Shown here piece by piece: positions 52,351 to 63,400 of a stretch of DNA of 64,000 bases. Under the pieces are notes generated by a model, which worked only from the letters and a program-made list of their open reading frames with translations, searched no databases and was not told the origin of the DNA. Each line of letters begins with the position of its first letter. Position 1 is the first letter of the stretch. The position numbers and the translations under genes were made by a program. Source of the stretch: Pseudomonas guangdongensis (GTDB lineage Bacteria > Pseudomonadota > Gammaproteobacteria > Pseudomonadales > Pseudomonadaceae); contig NZ_LT629780.1 of assembly GCF_900105885.1 (NCBI RefSeq), positions 2,976,001 through 3,040,000 of the forward strand. The letters are read 5' to 3'.

Positions 52351-52653
52351 ATGAAACTTCTCAACACCTACGACGACCGTGACGAAGCCGAAGAGGCTGC
52401 CGAGAAGCTGACCGGCGACAAGCGCCTGGCCAGCGAACGCGACGCCACCGTGGTCATCTACAACCTGTTCGGCATTCCCAGCTGGGGAAATTTCCATCGC
52501 CTGGGCATGTACAACCTGGGCGAGCTAAAAAGCCTGCTGGAGCGCCGAGCCAGTTGGCAACCTGCCGACCAAACACGGCATGCAGAGATCATCGCCACGC
52601 TGAAGACTGTGGCGAAGAACTACGGGATCGAGGTGCCAGGGCACTGGCTATGA
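52351..52653 (+). CDS. Small hypothetical protein
   Basis: This 100-residue soluble protein starts MKLLNTYDDRDEAEEAAEKL and has a mixed charged composition with FGIPSWGNFHRLGMYNLGEL in the centre. It converges on the helicase gene, whose stop lies 16 bp away. No family is recognised and its link to the defence operon is unclear. Confidence 0.6.
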   Translation: MKLLNTYDDRDEAEEAAEKLTGDKRLASERDATVVIYNLFGIPSWGNFHRLGMYNLGELKSLLERRASWQPADQTRHAEIIATLKTVAKNYGIEVPGHWL

Positions 52654-52669
52654 AGACCAGTGCCTCTCG

Positions 52670-55600
52670 TCATACGACCTCCAGAGGGTTGCGCTCCAGG
52701 CGCTGTATCAGCTCAGAAGCGGTCAACTCGGATTTCTTCTTCTTGGTTTTCTCGATCAAGCGATAACCAACATCCAGGGCAGACTCCATCATCACTTTGG
52801 GCACATCCAGATGCCCAATTCCCCCACTTTGCATCCAGACTGGCTGGATTAAGCCATGGCCGAGACAACTTTTATAGCTATCCGATATTTCGGAAATACG
52901 CAGACCTCTCTCACGACGCACGACGTGTCCCTCGACATCTCGGAGCAATTCCGTTGCGAGATCCTTGGTGTGTCCGCGCCGTAAGGAAGCATCCATAAGG
53001 CGCTGAAGCGTCAGGTTATTGGTCAGCACCTGGGCTGCCGCTTGTTGCTGATTGAGCCTTTCGACAGCTCCTACTCGAAGTAGGGTACGAGCAATCAACT
53101 GAGCATCCTCCGCCACCTTCTCTGCATAACCGTTCAACGTGGCATCAGGAACAACATCGCCACTGACCCCATGGCTCTCTAGTTCATCAAATTTCTGCGC
53201 CAGGCGCGAAGCACCACTTTCCGTATCGCAGAAAGCGATTGCTGCCTGACGGATACCATCTGACTCTGCCAAAATCACCTGCACGGCTCCACCTGCCTCT
53301 GCAAGAGCGGTCAAATGGGTAAGCAGATGATCGAAAACAGGATCTCCGTAGCTGGCGAAGTGTAGAGGCTCCTCGCCAGGCAGTCCGACATCCATGAGCT
53401 CACGATCAACCGTCAGGTTGGATCCATCAATCAGCGGATCCACACCATTCAAAGTGATGTATCGGGCGCAAGGGCTGAACTGGCAACCACACGACTTCAA
53501 ATATTCCGACTCAATCAACGATCTCCATATCTGAGCCAGTGTTACTGGCAGCGGCAGTGACCGATACTGCATCTCCAGTCGAGTGTAGATATCGAAAAGC
53601 TCTTGAGCTGGAATTTCAAGAAGCTTGTTGTGCTCACGTTGCTGCCTGGCTCGCTCCAAAGCAATCTTTTCTAGCTGCTGCTCATCAAGCGTCTTTGCCG
53701 CAAGCTGCTCAAACTCATCTACCGTGACAGGCAGCAGGGAGAACTGCTGCGTGCCGACAACCAATCCAGCCTTTTCCAGGCGCTGCATGAGTCGCTCATA
53801 GACAAACTGTTCAGCAGAGTCCGCATAGCAAAGATTCAACACTGAAATTTCACTGTGCCGCTGCCCAATGCGGTCAATCCGCCCGATTCGCTGCTCCACC
53901 TTCATGGGGTTCCAAGGCAAATCGAAGTTGATCAGCATGTCTGCTGTTTGCAAGTTCAATCCTTCAGCAGCCGCATCGGTACATACAAGGATATCAATTT
54001 CCCCTTGAACGAAACGGTGCTTGATTTTCTCCCTCTCACAGCCAACCATGCTTAGCAGATCCACGTCGAAGTAAGAGCCGCCCTGGCCGGAGTAGGTGCC
54101 TATACGGGCATGCGGATGAACTGCCTGAATCCGCTCGACGATGTCCTCCAGCGTGTCGAAGAAGCGAGTAAAAATCACCGTTTGCTGAATACGCCCAGAG
54201 GGTTGCTTCCTCCGCCCCAACACCATCAGCAAAACCTGCATCTTGGAAGAAACCTGCGAGAGATCCTCTACTTCCTGCCGCAAGGCTTGTAGGCAATCAC
54301 GCTCCCAACGGAGGTCTTCCGGGGTTCGGTTGCGCAACAAACTGTCCACGGCCTCCAGGTCGTCCTCTCCACCCTCCAAGAGAAGATCTTCCAGCTCGGC
54401 TCGGTCTTCGGCAGAAGTGCTTTCGCTGAGTTGCTGGATCAAGGTGGCTTGTACGCGATCAAGGCGGCGCTGCACCGTCAGCTTCAGTGCTCGCAGACTG
54501 GATGCGAAACGCAAACGCAGGAAGCTCAGATAGAAACCCAGCGCGGTCTGATTAGGCTTGCACTCACCATTATTAAGCATTGCCTCACGCAAACCTTCGC
54601 AGTACTCATGCAAAAAGCTTTCAACCCTTGCTTCCTGCGGGGTGAAGACAATGCGTGGTGGCGTGATGACTTGTCGCTTGGCCAAACCAGCCTTCAGTTT
54701 ACCCTTGTTGCGGTAGATCTTGAGCAAGTCTCGAGTATGCCGCTGCATGACTCTAGACAGAGGAGCTGCCGCAAACAGCAGCCGCGCCAAGGCCGGATGA
54801 TTGATGGATTGCGGCACAACTCCGCTCTTCAGCCACTGCTCCAGGTCGATCTTGGAAAACGGGTCAATCACAACCTCCAGGAGATATCGCCACAAGACCG
54901 GATCCAGGTGTTCAATGCTGGTGACTGCCGCCCGCAATAGCGCCCACTCTTCACGCTCCAGCGCCTGTCCCTGACTGAGGGCGGCCGTGAGCTGGTAGTA
55001 CCTGAGAGTGAGGGATGGGTCATATTTGAAAGCTCCTACCCGATTGGTCAGGGCAATCAGGTCACTGACCTCCACAGGATCGAGCTGCATTGGGGTTGCC
55101 GTCGCCAACAACAGACTCTTCGTAGCTGGTCGGATCAGATCCTGAAGTGTCTTGTACAGGTTGTTGTACTGCGGATAGCCACGCACTCCGCGTTGCGAGT
55201 TGGAGCGCCGGGCATAGTGGGACTCATCGAGCAGCACCAGGTCAAACTGTTGTGCGCTCTTGAGTGCCTGGCGTCGCTCCTGGCGCGTCATCAGGCCAGT
55301 GGAAATGATCGATAGATCCGCGTCATACAAGCCCGATGCAGGAGCACTCCCTTCCTGCGGTAGAAGGTAGTCCAGTTGCAATGAAGGACCGGAGCGCACA
55401 CGACGGAATGGCAAAAGAAACTTACTGGCCATCTCCCGCTGCCATTGCTGCGTAAGACTGGCCGGTGCGGCGATCAGTATCCGCTTGGCCCGCTCGCTCA
55501 AGTACAGCGCGCGGAAAACCAGCCCGGCCTCGATGGTCTTGCCCAACCCCACCTCATCGCACATCAGACCCGATGCTGGGTAGTTATCGATCAGACGATG

Positions 55601-56503
55601 AGCTACGACAATCTGATGCGGCCAGGGTTGGACAGGTGCCGTATACAGACCGACATACTGTCCGTTGGGCATCAGCGGAGCGTACTTGATCAGCTGGAAG
55701 CGCGCCTGCTCCAGCGGCGAGAGCGTGGGCCGCTCCAACAAAGCAGGCTTTCCATCCATCTCCACCGGGAACTGAATCTGCTCGGAGAAGCTGATCAGCC
55801 GCTCCTTGACCGCTGTTGGCAGGTCGACAACCTTGAAAGCCGGGTGCTGATCGTTCCACAGCGCTTCGAAGTCGCGCTGAGCATCAGCGATCTTGGCCTG
55901 CTCCTTGGATCCCTGCCATGAGCAGTCCACATCCACGTTTTCGGCGTTATGCGCCAATGCCGTTTGCGACTCGTTCCAGGAACCACTGGCATAGAGGCAA
56001 TTGCCTTCGGCATCGTAAGCAAGCGCCCACTTCTCGTGAACATACCCATCAACGCCGGAGTCAAGGGAGATAGCTTGTCCTGTCTGACTATGCACCCGCA
56101 AAGCGACACGGATCTCCAGATAGCCTTGCCGAACCATCCAGGACAGCAGCTCTACGCCGCGCAATTCGGCCTCGCGCCATTGCGCCGGATTGTCCAGCGC
56201 CTCTTGCAAGGCGTCATCGAGCTTGCCTTGGCCATTTATGATGGCCTGTACGTCCTGAGGGTGCAGGTCAGCGCCTGCAATCAGTCTCACCTTGCCGTCA
56301 CGGCTTACAAATGTCGAGAAACCACGCGATGCCAAAGCCAGAGAACTGGAGCGAAAGTAACCAGCTACCCGATCGTAACGCACGGCACGCTGTAGCAACG
56401 GGATATAGAACTCACGCAGGATGTCGACCGTATGGCCATCCTTGGTCAGTGAGGAGGTCTTGTAGCTATAGCGCCATGGATAATCGGCAAGACTCGTCGA
56501 CAT
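52670..56503 (-). CDS. SNF2-family helicase with N-terminal phospholipase-D-like domain
   Basis: This 1277-residue protein joins two activities. Residues 30-200 are phospholipase-D-like, with H156, K158 and D164 (HEKW then AYD) and a GSWNES loop, as in PLD nucleases of defence systems. The SNF2/RapA-like ATPase follows: Walker A GLGKT (Lys322), DESH at 426-429, ATATPM, then the C-terminal lobe with TDAAAEGLNLQ and RIGRIDRIGQRH. The start at 56503 is chosen after AGGGAAG; a longer frame reaches the terminator. It probably translocates on or remodels invading DNA. A terminator separates it from the methylase, so it needs its own promoter or readthrough. Confidence 0.88.
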   Translation of the reverse strand: MSTSLADYPWRYSYKTSSLTKDGHTVDILREFYIPLLQRAVRYDRVAGYFRSSSLALASRGFSTFVSRDGKVRLIAGADLHPQDVQAIINGQGKLDDALQEALDNPAQWREAELRGVELLSWMVRQGYLEIRVALRVHSQTGQAISLDSGVDGYVHEKWALAYDAEGNCLYASGSWNESQTALAHNAENVDVDCSWQGSKEQAKIADAQRDFEALWNDQHPAFKVVDLPTAVKERLISFSEQIQFPVEMDGKPALLERPTLSPLEQARFQLIKYAPLMPNGQYVGLYTAPVQPWPHQIVVAHRLIDNYPASGLMCDEVGLGKTIEAGLVFRALYLSERAKRILIAAPASLTQQWQREMASKFLLPFRRVRSGPSLQLDYLLPQEGSAPASGLYDADLSIISTGLMTRQERRQALKSAQQFDLVLLDESHYARRSNSQRGVRGYPQYNNLYKTLQDLIRPATKSLLLATATPMQLDPVEVSDLIALTNRVGAFKYDPSLTLRYYQLTAALSQGQALEREEWALLRAAVTSIEHLDPVLWRYLLEVVIDPFSKIDLEQWLKSGVVPQSINHPALARLLFAAAPLSRVMQRHTRDLLKIYRNKGKLKAGLAKRQVITPPRIVFTPQEARVESFLHEYCEGLREAMLNNGECKPNQTALGFYLSFLRLRFASSLRALKLTVQRRLDRVQATLIQQLSESTSAEDRAELEDLLLEGGEDDLEAVDSLLRNRTPEDLRWERDCLQALRQEVEDLSQVSSKMQVLLMVLGRRKQPSGRIQQTVIFTRFFDTLEDIVERIQAVHPHARIGTYSGQGGSYFDVDLLSMVGCEREKIKHRFVQGEIDILVCTDAAAEGLNLQTADMLINFDLPWNPMKVEQRIGRIDRIGQRHSEISVLNLCYADSAEQFVYERLMQRLEKAGLVVGTQQFSLLPVTVDEFEQLAAKTLDEQQLEKIALERARQQREHNKLLEIPAQELFDIYTRLEMQYRSLPLPVTLAQIWRSLIESEYLKSCGCQFSPCARYITLNGVDPLIDGSNLTVDRELMDVGLPGEEPLHFASYGDPVFDHLLTHLTALAEAGGAVQVILAESDGIRQAAIAFCDTESGASRLAQKFDELESHGVSGDVVPDATLNGYAEKVAEDAQLIARTLLRVGAVERLNQQQAAAQVLTNNLTLQRLMDASLRRGHTKDLATELLRDVEGHVVRRERGLRISEISDSYKSCLGHGLIQPVWMQSGGIGHLDVPKVMMESALDVGYRLIEKTKKKKSELTASELIQRLERNPLEVV

Positions 56504-56600
56504 TATCAGCTTCCCTATTTCTTCCTTGCTATTGATACGCAGAGCATCGACCAACCGGCCAACCATGACGGCAGCCTTACTAAAATTACTGATTACTCCC

Positions 56601-56626
56601 AAAAAACGGGCGCCGAAGCGCCCGTT
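56601..56626 (-). terminator. Intrinsic terminator between methylase and helicase genes
   Basis: On the minus strand a 9-bp stem AACGGGCGC/GCGCCCGTT with the stable TTCG loop is followed by a run of T. It begins just after the methylase stop codon. Confidence 0.85.
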
Positions 56627-56632
56627 CCACTA

Positions 56633-59600
56633 TCAATGGGTTTTCAGACCAAACAGAATCGTCTTGGCCTCGTTACGCAGCTCTGGCGTTTCGGCCTCCG
56701 CAGCCCAGACCTCCAGCAGATCCAGTACGGTGTTTTCACGCCCCTCACGGTGCTGATCCAGATAGGCACGTGCCACGGGAATATCGCCGGAGCGGTAGCA
56801 CATGATCAGACCATGCAACACGTCCCAATCCGATTGCGGCTTGGCAATACGTCGCTTGTCGCGCTCCTCTGGCTTGGCCAAGCGGAGCTTGGAACCTTTT
56901 TTGAGTAGCGGCGCGGCGTAACCGACGGTTTCCACTGAGGCGCCCTTACGCTTGGCGCCGGACTCCTCGGTGTTGTAGGCAACCAGGCGATCCTCAACCC
57001 CATAACCCGCCACCCGACTCTCCAGGCGGAAGTTCAGCGATTTGGAGAGGTTCAGAGCCTCACTGTAGGCAACATCATTGTGCCCCCAGATGCCGTAAAC
57101 CGTCAGCGCCATGGCGGTTTCGGTATCCAGGTCATCTACGGTGATGCGCCCTTCCGTGATATCGCGAATCTGATGCTCTGCGACAACCCGACTGGCCTCG
57201 TTCATGGCTCGGATCGGATTTACTTCTTCATCGCCATCCATTACTGGCCAGTTTTCCGAAAGAACCTGCAACGCACGACCATAGCAGGCAATCATCTTGT
57301 CTACCGGATTCAGATTCAGAGCCGAAAACTCATCGAGAGCCCCCTCGACCGAGTCACGAATTTTACTCTGTACGCCCCTCCCACCGAGGCCAGTCCAGAC
57401 AGCGGGGAACGGCTGATCAGCCTGACGTTTGCGGCAGGTAATAAAGATTGAGCTGGCAGCTGCTGCTAGGTCTTTCTGGTGGGTCGAATAGCTACTTTCA
57501 GACTCAACTGGAAAGCTAGAAGTAATTACCCAGCCAGAGTCAATAAGAGAGCGCGTCAATGTTTCCCAAGCGTCCTGCTCTTTATGAGTAAACATCAACG
57601 TCATCAGCCCATCGAGCCTCACAACACGATGACACTCTTTAAATATTTCCAACATTAACCCTTCATAGACCGCCTTTGCTTTTGCCTTTGACCCTGCCAG
57701 TGCAGGATTTGCAACAGCTTCATCAACCTTATTAGTCAATCGCGGCCAAACAATCTCAGGATACAACTCCTTAAGATTACGCTTCATCCAAACATAAAAG
57801 AAATCAGAAAGCTCTGCATACTGAACATTGTTATAATAGGGCGGATCCATGCACACCAAATCAACGCTTGAGGAGTCGACCCCAGAAATGCTTGCACCAG
57901 ACCCGTTTATGATTTTCGGAATGGAAATTGAATTCAACTCACGACCAGCTGAAACCAAACTACAAATACCCTTATAGCTATCAAGTATTTGGCTTAAGCC
58001 CCATTTTAGCCCAGAAAAAGGCCCAGAAAAAACCATTTCCCCATAAGTCCACTTAAGCGAAAAATCATGCCGCCCAAAAGTGCCCTTTATAACCCCCCGA
58101 GTAAATTCCCAGCGAGTGTGCTTACTGTTGTAGTCTAGAGCCTTATCGAGAGCAAACTGCAAATAGGTAACTACAGCCCGCCCCTTAGCAGCTCCACACG
58201 CTTCAATAACCTTCTCTCTCAAGTCATTTAGAGCCTTCAGCGCAGTCAAGTGAGCAAGTATCTGGCGCGAATTAAACATATCGAGCCACTTAACTATGCC
58301 AAAATTTACAATTCCATCTCGTTGATCTCGACGATGCCCATACGGGATAGGCTCCGTAGGTATTAACCCCTGCAAATCGAACTCATCCCACTTCCGCTCA
58401 AGCTCTTTCCACGCCTCATCTATTGCAAGGAAATCTTTCTCAGAAGCTATGCGAAAAAACCTAACTTTCTCAACCTTTAACTCTCCAGCCCGCTCACCTG
58501 TCGAATATCTCTGTGGTTTTCCTTGACTGTCCAAGCTGGGTTGATATCTGGACGAAACCACTACATAAAGCCGGTCTTTCCATAGCCCATGCACAGAGTC
58601 CCCCCTGGCCTGAGATTTTATTTCATCACCGCTTATTGCCTGCCTACAGTGCACACACTGCCCAACCCCACGATCAACAGTGGCAAGCTCAGGATCTTCA
58701 CCGTTTGGCCCCTTACCACCTGTTAACACCTGATAGGTTTCGAAGCGGTAATTCGCCGAAGCCCCCTGTCCCTGAGGGATAATTTTCACCCCCCAGGGAT
58801 CAGCGGCCTCCTTGGAGAGCCAACAGGTATTCAGCAGCGGCGTCTTGGCCAAGCAACTGGGACAAGTCACCTCGCGGCAATAGAGCAGGCCGTTCTGGTC
58901 GTACTCCGGCTGGTTGAACTGATCGAACAGCTCAGGGTAATGCTCAAGATGCTTGCGCAAGCGATCCTGTTCGTATTTTGGCAGTGGCGAGAAGGGGTAG
59001 AAAGGCGCCATCTGGCTTTCGACCCTCTCCCGCATGATGTTGCCCCAATGCTCGATATCGTCGTACAGACTCATGCCAAAGCGGGCCGGGTAATCCAGGG
59101 TCGCATATAGAATGGTGGTGGCGACCGGATTCAGCTCGTTGGCGATCACGTTGTGACCGAGGCGCAGGGCCTCGAACGGAATAGAACCGCCCCCCGAGGT
59201 TGGATCGAGTACCGTCAGACCGCTGGGCTTGGGAGCATGGTCGTTCTGATACGCACGGGCATACCCGTAGAGATCCTCGGCATCCCACTTGATCTCCTTA
59301 CCAAGAATCGCCTTGACCTCAGGCAGCTTGGCAAACTCGATGCGCTCGTTGACGTGCGCCGGATCAGCCATGACCCGCTCGACGGTCAACCACTGCCCGG
59401 CATGAATCTGCCCCAACGGCCGGGACTCCGCCTCCCAACGCAGCATAACCGGGTGTCTTGCCAGCTCCGGACTTTGCGCCTTGAGCTGCGCGATCTGTTG
59501 CAGGCTTTCCTCCCGGCGCTCCTGCTCACTGTCGAAGGCACGCAAGACCACGGGGTCGACCTTCAACCGCTCACCATCAGCGGTCTTCTCCAGGCGCCCC

Positions 59601-59869
59601 AGCAGTTTGCCGACGATAACCCAGTGCTGCCCTCCCAGGGTTACGACTCGCTTCTCGATGCCAAGCTCCTTGACGAAGCTCTCCACATCGGTATCGGCAG
59701 GCAGCAACGATCCCGCTACCGCCGCGCGGCTGGGCGTCAACGGGCGACGTGCCCACCAGACATGAAGAAAGTACAGTGGCGGGAGGGCTGAACTGGCTCC
59801 TCGCTCTCGCTGGGTTTCTGCACCTACCTGGTGGCAGGGAAAGCCTGCCTCGATCAGTCTGCGATCCAT
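56633..59869 (-). CDS. DUF1156 zinc-ribbon adenine-specific DNA methyltransferase
   Basis: This 1078-residue protein resembles COG1743-type adenine methylases. The N-terminal DUF1156 segment (RRLIEAGFPCHQVGAETQRE, then VWWARRPL) is intact. SAM-binding motif I is DPTSGGGS (222-229) and the catalytic motif IV is DPPY (675-678). Two zinc knuckles, C336/C339 and C405/C408, lie between them. The start at 59869 follows AGGAAG. The central part (codons about 450-800) is clearly more AT-rich than both flanks. It would mark host DNA, so that unmodified DNA is attacked by the partner proteins; the recognised site is unknown. Confidence 0.88.
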   Translation of the reverse strand: MDRRLIEAGFPCHQVGAETQRERGASSALPPLYFLHVWWARRPLTPSRAAVAGSLLPADTDVESFVKELGIEKRVVTLGGQHWVIVGKLLGRLEKTADGERLKVDPVVLRAFDSEQERREESLQQIAQLKAQSPELARHPVMLRWEAESRPLGQIHAGQWLTVERVMADPAHVNERIEFAKLPEVKAILGKEIKWDAEDLYGYARAYQNDHAPKPSGLTVLDPTSGGGSIPFEALRLGHNVIANELNPVATTILYATLDYPARFGMSLYDDIEHWGNIMRERVESQMAPFYPFSPLPKYEQDRLRKHLEHYPELFDQFNQPEYDQNGLLYCREVTCPSCLAKTPLLNTCWLSKEAADPWGVKIIPQGQGASANYRFETYQVLTGGKGPNGEDPELATVDRGVGQCVHCRQAISGDEIKSQARGDSVHGLWKDRLYVVVSSRYQPSLDSQGKPQRYSTGERAGELKVEKVRFFRIASEKDFLAIDEAWKELERKWDEFDLQGLIPTEPIPYGHRRDQRDGIVNFGIVKWLDMFNSRQILAHLTALKALNDLREKVIEACGAAKGRAVVTYLQFALDKALDYNSKHTRWEFTRGVIKGTFGRHDFSLKWTYGEMVFSGPFSGLKWGLSQILDSYKGICSLVSAGRELNSISIPKIINGSGASISGVDSSSVDLVCMDPPYYNNVQYAELSDFFYVWMKRNLKELYPEIVWPRLTNKVDEAVANPALAGSKAKAKAVYEGLMLEIFKECHRVVRLDGLMTLMFTHKEQDAWETLTRSLIDSGWVITSSFPVESESSYSTHQKDLAAAASSIFITCRKRQADQPFPAVWTGLGGRGVQSKIRDSVEGALDEFSALNLNPVDKMIACYGRALQVLSENWPVMDGDEEVNPIRAMNEASRVVAEHQIRDITEGRITVDDLDTETAMALTVYGIWGHNDVAYSEALNLSKSLNFRLESRVAGYGVEDRLVAYNTEESGAKRKGASVETVGYAAPLLKKGSKLRLAKPEERDKRRIAKPQSDWDVLHGLIMCYRSGDIPVARAYLDQHREGRENTVLDLLEVWAAEAETPELRNEAKTILFGLKTH

Positions 59870-59892
59870 TGGGTCAACTCTTCCTAAATCTG

Positions 59893-60486
59893 TTAGCGCA
59901 GCTTGTCGAGCATGCGTTGAATACCATCGTCTTTGTTGCTGGTGCCGGTCAGCATGATGCGCAGACCACTGATCGCCCAACGATTTGCGTCGGCACCGTA
60001 GCTGGTGGTGCGAGCCAGCCAATAGGCGGCTTCCTCGCGGCTGAAACGCATGATGCGTCGAGCCAGTAACTCGATGCGATCCGGGTTGTGCAGGCGCTCC
60101 TGCAAACGGAACAGCAAGGCCAACTTGGCACCCGCCTCCTCGTCGAGCGGCAGGTTGTCACGAAGCTTCAGGCCCTCCTTGTTGAAGAAGCGCTGCAACT
60201 CCATGGGTACGCCTGCTTCATCGCAAACCCCTTCGACCATGCGCTTGAGCAGGGGGATCAGGCATTTGAGGCTCTCGCCATAGAGGTGGCCGCGATCCTG
60301 AAGATTGCCTAGCTGCTGCAGGTTGCGCTCTTCAGCGCGGGTTTCACTGGAAACCCGCTCCTTGATCACGACGACAGTGCCGGTGATGTCCTTCCACTCG
60401 GTAAAACGCAATACGAAAGGCGCCTTGCGCCAGCGATTTTTCAGGCGCTGGTCGTAATGGGCTTGCAGGGAAACAGGCTTACTCAT
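59893..60486 (-). CDS. Small partner protein of the defence set (DUF3780-like)
   Basis: This 197-residue soluble protein overlaps the upstream ATPase gene by 8 bp and ends 23 bp before the methylase, so it is translated from the same mRNA. Sequence features are an N-terminal KNRWRKAPFVLRFTEWKDI, an acidic hydrophobic core and a C-terminal REEAAYWLARTTSYGAD. Its position between a DUF499 ATPase and a DUF1156 methylase matches the DUF3780-type partner of such systems, but I cannot confirm the family. No catalytic motif is visible; a DNA-binding or adaptor role is a guess. Confidence 0.65.
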   Translation of the reverse strand: MSKPVSLQAHYDQRLKNRWRKAPFVLRFTEWKDITGTVVVIKERVSSETRAEERNLQQLGNLQDRGHLYGESLKCLIPLLKRMVEGVCDEAGVPMELQRFFNKEGLKLRDNLPLDEEAGAKLALLFRLQERLHNPDRIELLARRIMRFSREEAAYWLARTTSYGADANRWAISGLRIMLTGTSNKDDGIQRMLDKLR

Positions 60487-63400
60487 TTGTGTGCTTTACC
60501 AGATCAAAGAAGGCACAGGACTCCGGAACCTGATGGATGTCGATCTGTGCCTGGGTCTCGCTTCCCTGCTTGGTGAGGTCGCCCAGTACCTCGAACAGTT
60601 CGGCCAGCAGCTTCATCTCTTTGGGAGAAACCTTGACCAGGTCGATATTGATTTTCCCGCCTTCAGGCAGCTCCAAGCCACTCATGCGGAGCAAATCGAT
60701 GCGGGTATTCGCGCCTTTGGCATACAGCGACCCGAGCTTACGCAGATTTGCGTGCAGGACCTCGGCCAGCTGTTTTCCCTGCGCCGTAAAACGAGTGTCC
60801 TCAGGCTCGACCCAGCCGTATTCAGAGGCCTCCGCTGGAGTGATGAGGATGTCGTTGACACTGGTCTTGTGGAAATAGGCATTGGAGCCATAGACCAGAT
60901 CTGGAGCGGTTCCCTCGCCGGCCGGCACCGGGTCGTTGCTCTCGGTAGGCGTGTAGGTGTAGACCTTGGCTTTCTGTACCGCGTTGTCGATTGCCGTCAG
61001 GATGGTCGAGTCCTTGATCTCACCATGCTGCTGCTTCACTGCTGCCAGCACATCAGCAACCTTGGTATGCGGCTTGAGCTGCATCGCCTGCGCAACCCAC
61101 TGCTCGACTTGTTCGGGAGCGGGCTCAGCTTGTGGATTCCAACCACGCTGCAACGCACCCTGTACGCTGACCAGCTTCCATCCAGCCTGCGAGAGGTTGA
61201 GATCCATCGGCAACGCACCGGTATCTCGGCTGTAGAACTCAGCAGGCTTCTGATCCTCGGCAGAGGTGAAGCGGTACAGGCACCACTGGCCACGCTCGAC
61301 GCCAGCACGCAGCAGTGTATCGAGAACATTCTTCTGCTCGAGGATCGGCCAGCGGCGATTCTGGGCAAGCTGGCTGCGAATCTGCTCGATTGATGGCGTC
61401 TGGCTGAGGTGGAAGAACATCTGCCCCAGCAAAATCAGCATTTCGCTGGTGGTGGCCTTTTCCATGGTCACCATCTCACCCTCGCCGGAGAGTACACGGA
61501 GAATTTCGGCATCCACCGACTGTCCGCCTTCGCCACCCGCCTGCTTGATCATCTTCTTGGTGGTGGCACCAGAAGCCCCCGGGAAGTAGATCGCTTCATA
61601 AGCCTGGGAGACTGCCGTCTGCAACGCCAGCTCACGCTCGCGGAGCTTGCTCTTGAACCCGCTCTCCACCAGCTTGGCGGCCGTCATGCCGAAATCTTCC
61701 GGCTTGTGATCGAGGCGGCGCATGGCCAGCACCGTGCGGGTGAGGTCCTCCAGGCGCTCGATACGGTAGCGGGCTTTATTGGTGCGATCTTCGTTCCAGG
61801 TTTCACCCTTGATCTGTACGGTTTCCGGAACCAGCAAGAACACGTAGTTCTGGTGCAAGCGCGGCGTGTTTCCGCCGCAACTGGTGATCATGGCTTCAGC
61901 ATCGATGCGGTTGGCATCCAGGCGCACAATGGCCAGCACCGGTCGGTCGGTCTTGTCGGGAATGTCCTCGGGCTGCGACACGTCCTGCGCTACCACGAAG
62001 GTCGGGCTATTGTGGGTGACCACCTTGCGGCTGACGATGGCCAGGTGCTCCCCCACCGCATCCGGACTAATGCCCTGTTTGATGGTGCTGACGATCCGCG
62101 CCTCGGTCGGATCGGTATGGGCGTAAAAACGGCCTTCGTTATCTCGAAGGTAGTAGGCTTCGTCTGCGATGGCCTTGAGCGCCGTCTCTACCTGGGCAGG
62201 AGTCATATCCGGCATAGCCGTTTCAAACAGTGCTTCGGAGTAACTGACGCCGAACAGGTTGGAGGAGAGACCCTCTCCACGCCCGACGAGGCTATGCAGG
62301 AACACGACCTTCCAGGTCCACTCGTAGAGAGGGAACTCCAACGGGTGTGGATTCTTCTTGTCCAGCGCCTGGGCAACCGAAGCCCCCAACTCAAGACTAC
62401 CGCTGTCGGCGCCCCCCACATCGGCGTTGAGAACGGTGATCAGGTCTGATGCACCTGTCCGCCCAACCACCTCGTCTGCTACATCGGGGTTCGCCAGATC
62501 GATATGGCAGGTATGCACCAGGGCCAACTTGGTGTTCTTCTTCCAGAGGCTACGGATGGCCATGGCCAAAACACGCAGGACGCCACGAGTGCCCTGGAAG
62601 TTCTGGACGGTGGACAGCTTGTTGGTCAGGAAGCTGATGAAGCTGGGATGGAAGGGGTAGTTGTTGGTGATGACTTGCTCGAAATCAGCACGGCTTGCCT
62701 GGTCTGGCAGCTGAGCACCACTCTTCTGGTACATCGCCATGTAGGCCTGCGCAGTCTCCTGAGCGGCACTGTGGTCGATGGAGACAAACAGGCGACGAGC
62801 CAGCACTCGGGAAATTTCGGTCGCACGTACCGGTACGGTCGTGGTGGCATCACGCGAAACGACACTGAGGATGGCCTTGCCAGCCTTCTCGGCCAGAGCT
62901 TCGGCTTCGTCGGTATCCACAGCGCGCCCAAGCGTTTGTTGCAGAACACCTGCCAACATGCCGGTTTGCTGACGGAAGGCATCCTGCTGACTGGCCAGCG
63001 TGACCACTACCGAAATGCCGCTGTGGGTACGGGCATAACCCAGCAGCCCCATCAGGAAAGCGCCGATCTGATCACCACCGCCTAGATGAGCGGCCTCGTA
63101 GCGAGTCGCATACTGCGCCAACTCGTCCATCATGATCAGTACCTTGCGGGTACCGAAGAGACGCTCTAGGAAGTACTTGCCAGGGAAGGCCGTTGAGGTG
63201 ACTTCCTTGAGGTTTTCCCGGTAGAAGTTTTCGCCCCCCAGACGCAGGGCCAGTTCCCCCCACAGGGTATAGGGAAGGATCTCCTCACCGCTGGGCTCGA
63301 TGACCGGCATCTCATCGCAGGCGATACCGACGATGTCGACACTGCCTTCCGGGAGCAGAAACTCGGCCTCGATGACCTCCTTGGCTACCTCCGCAATGCT

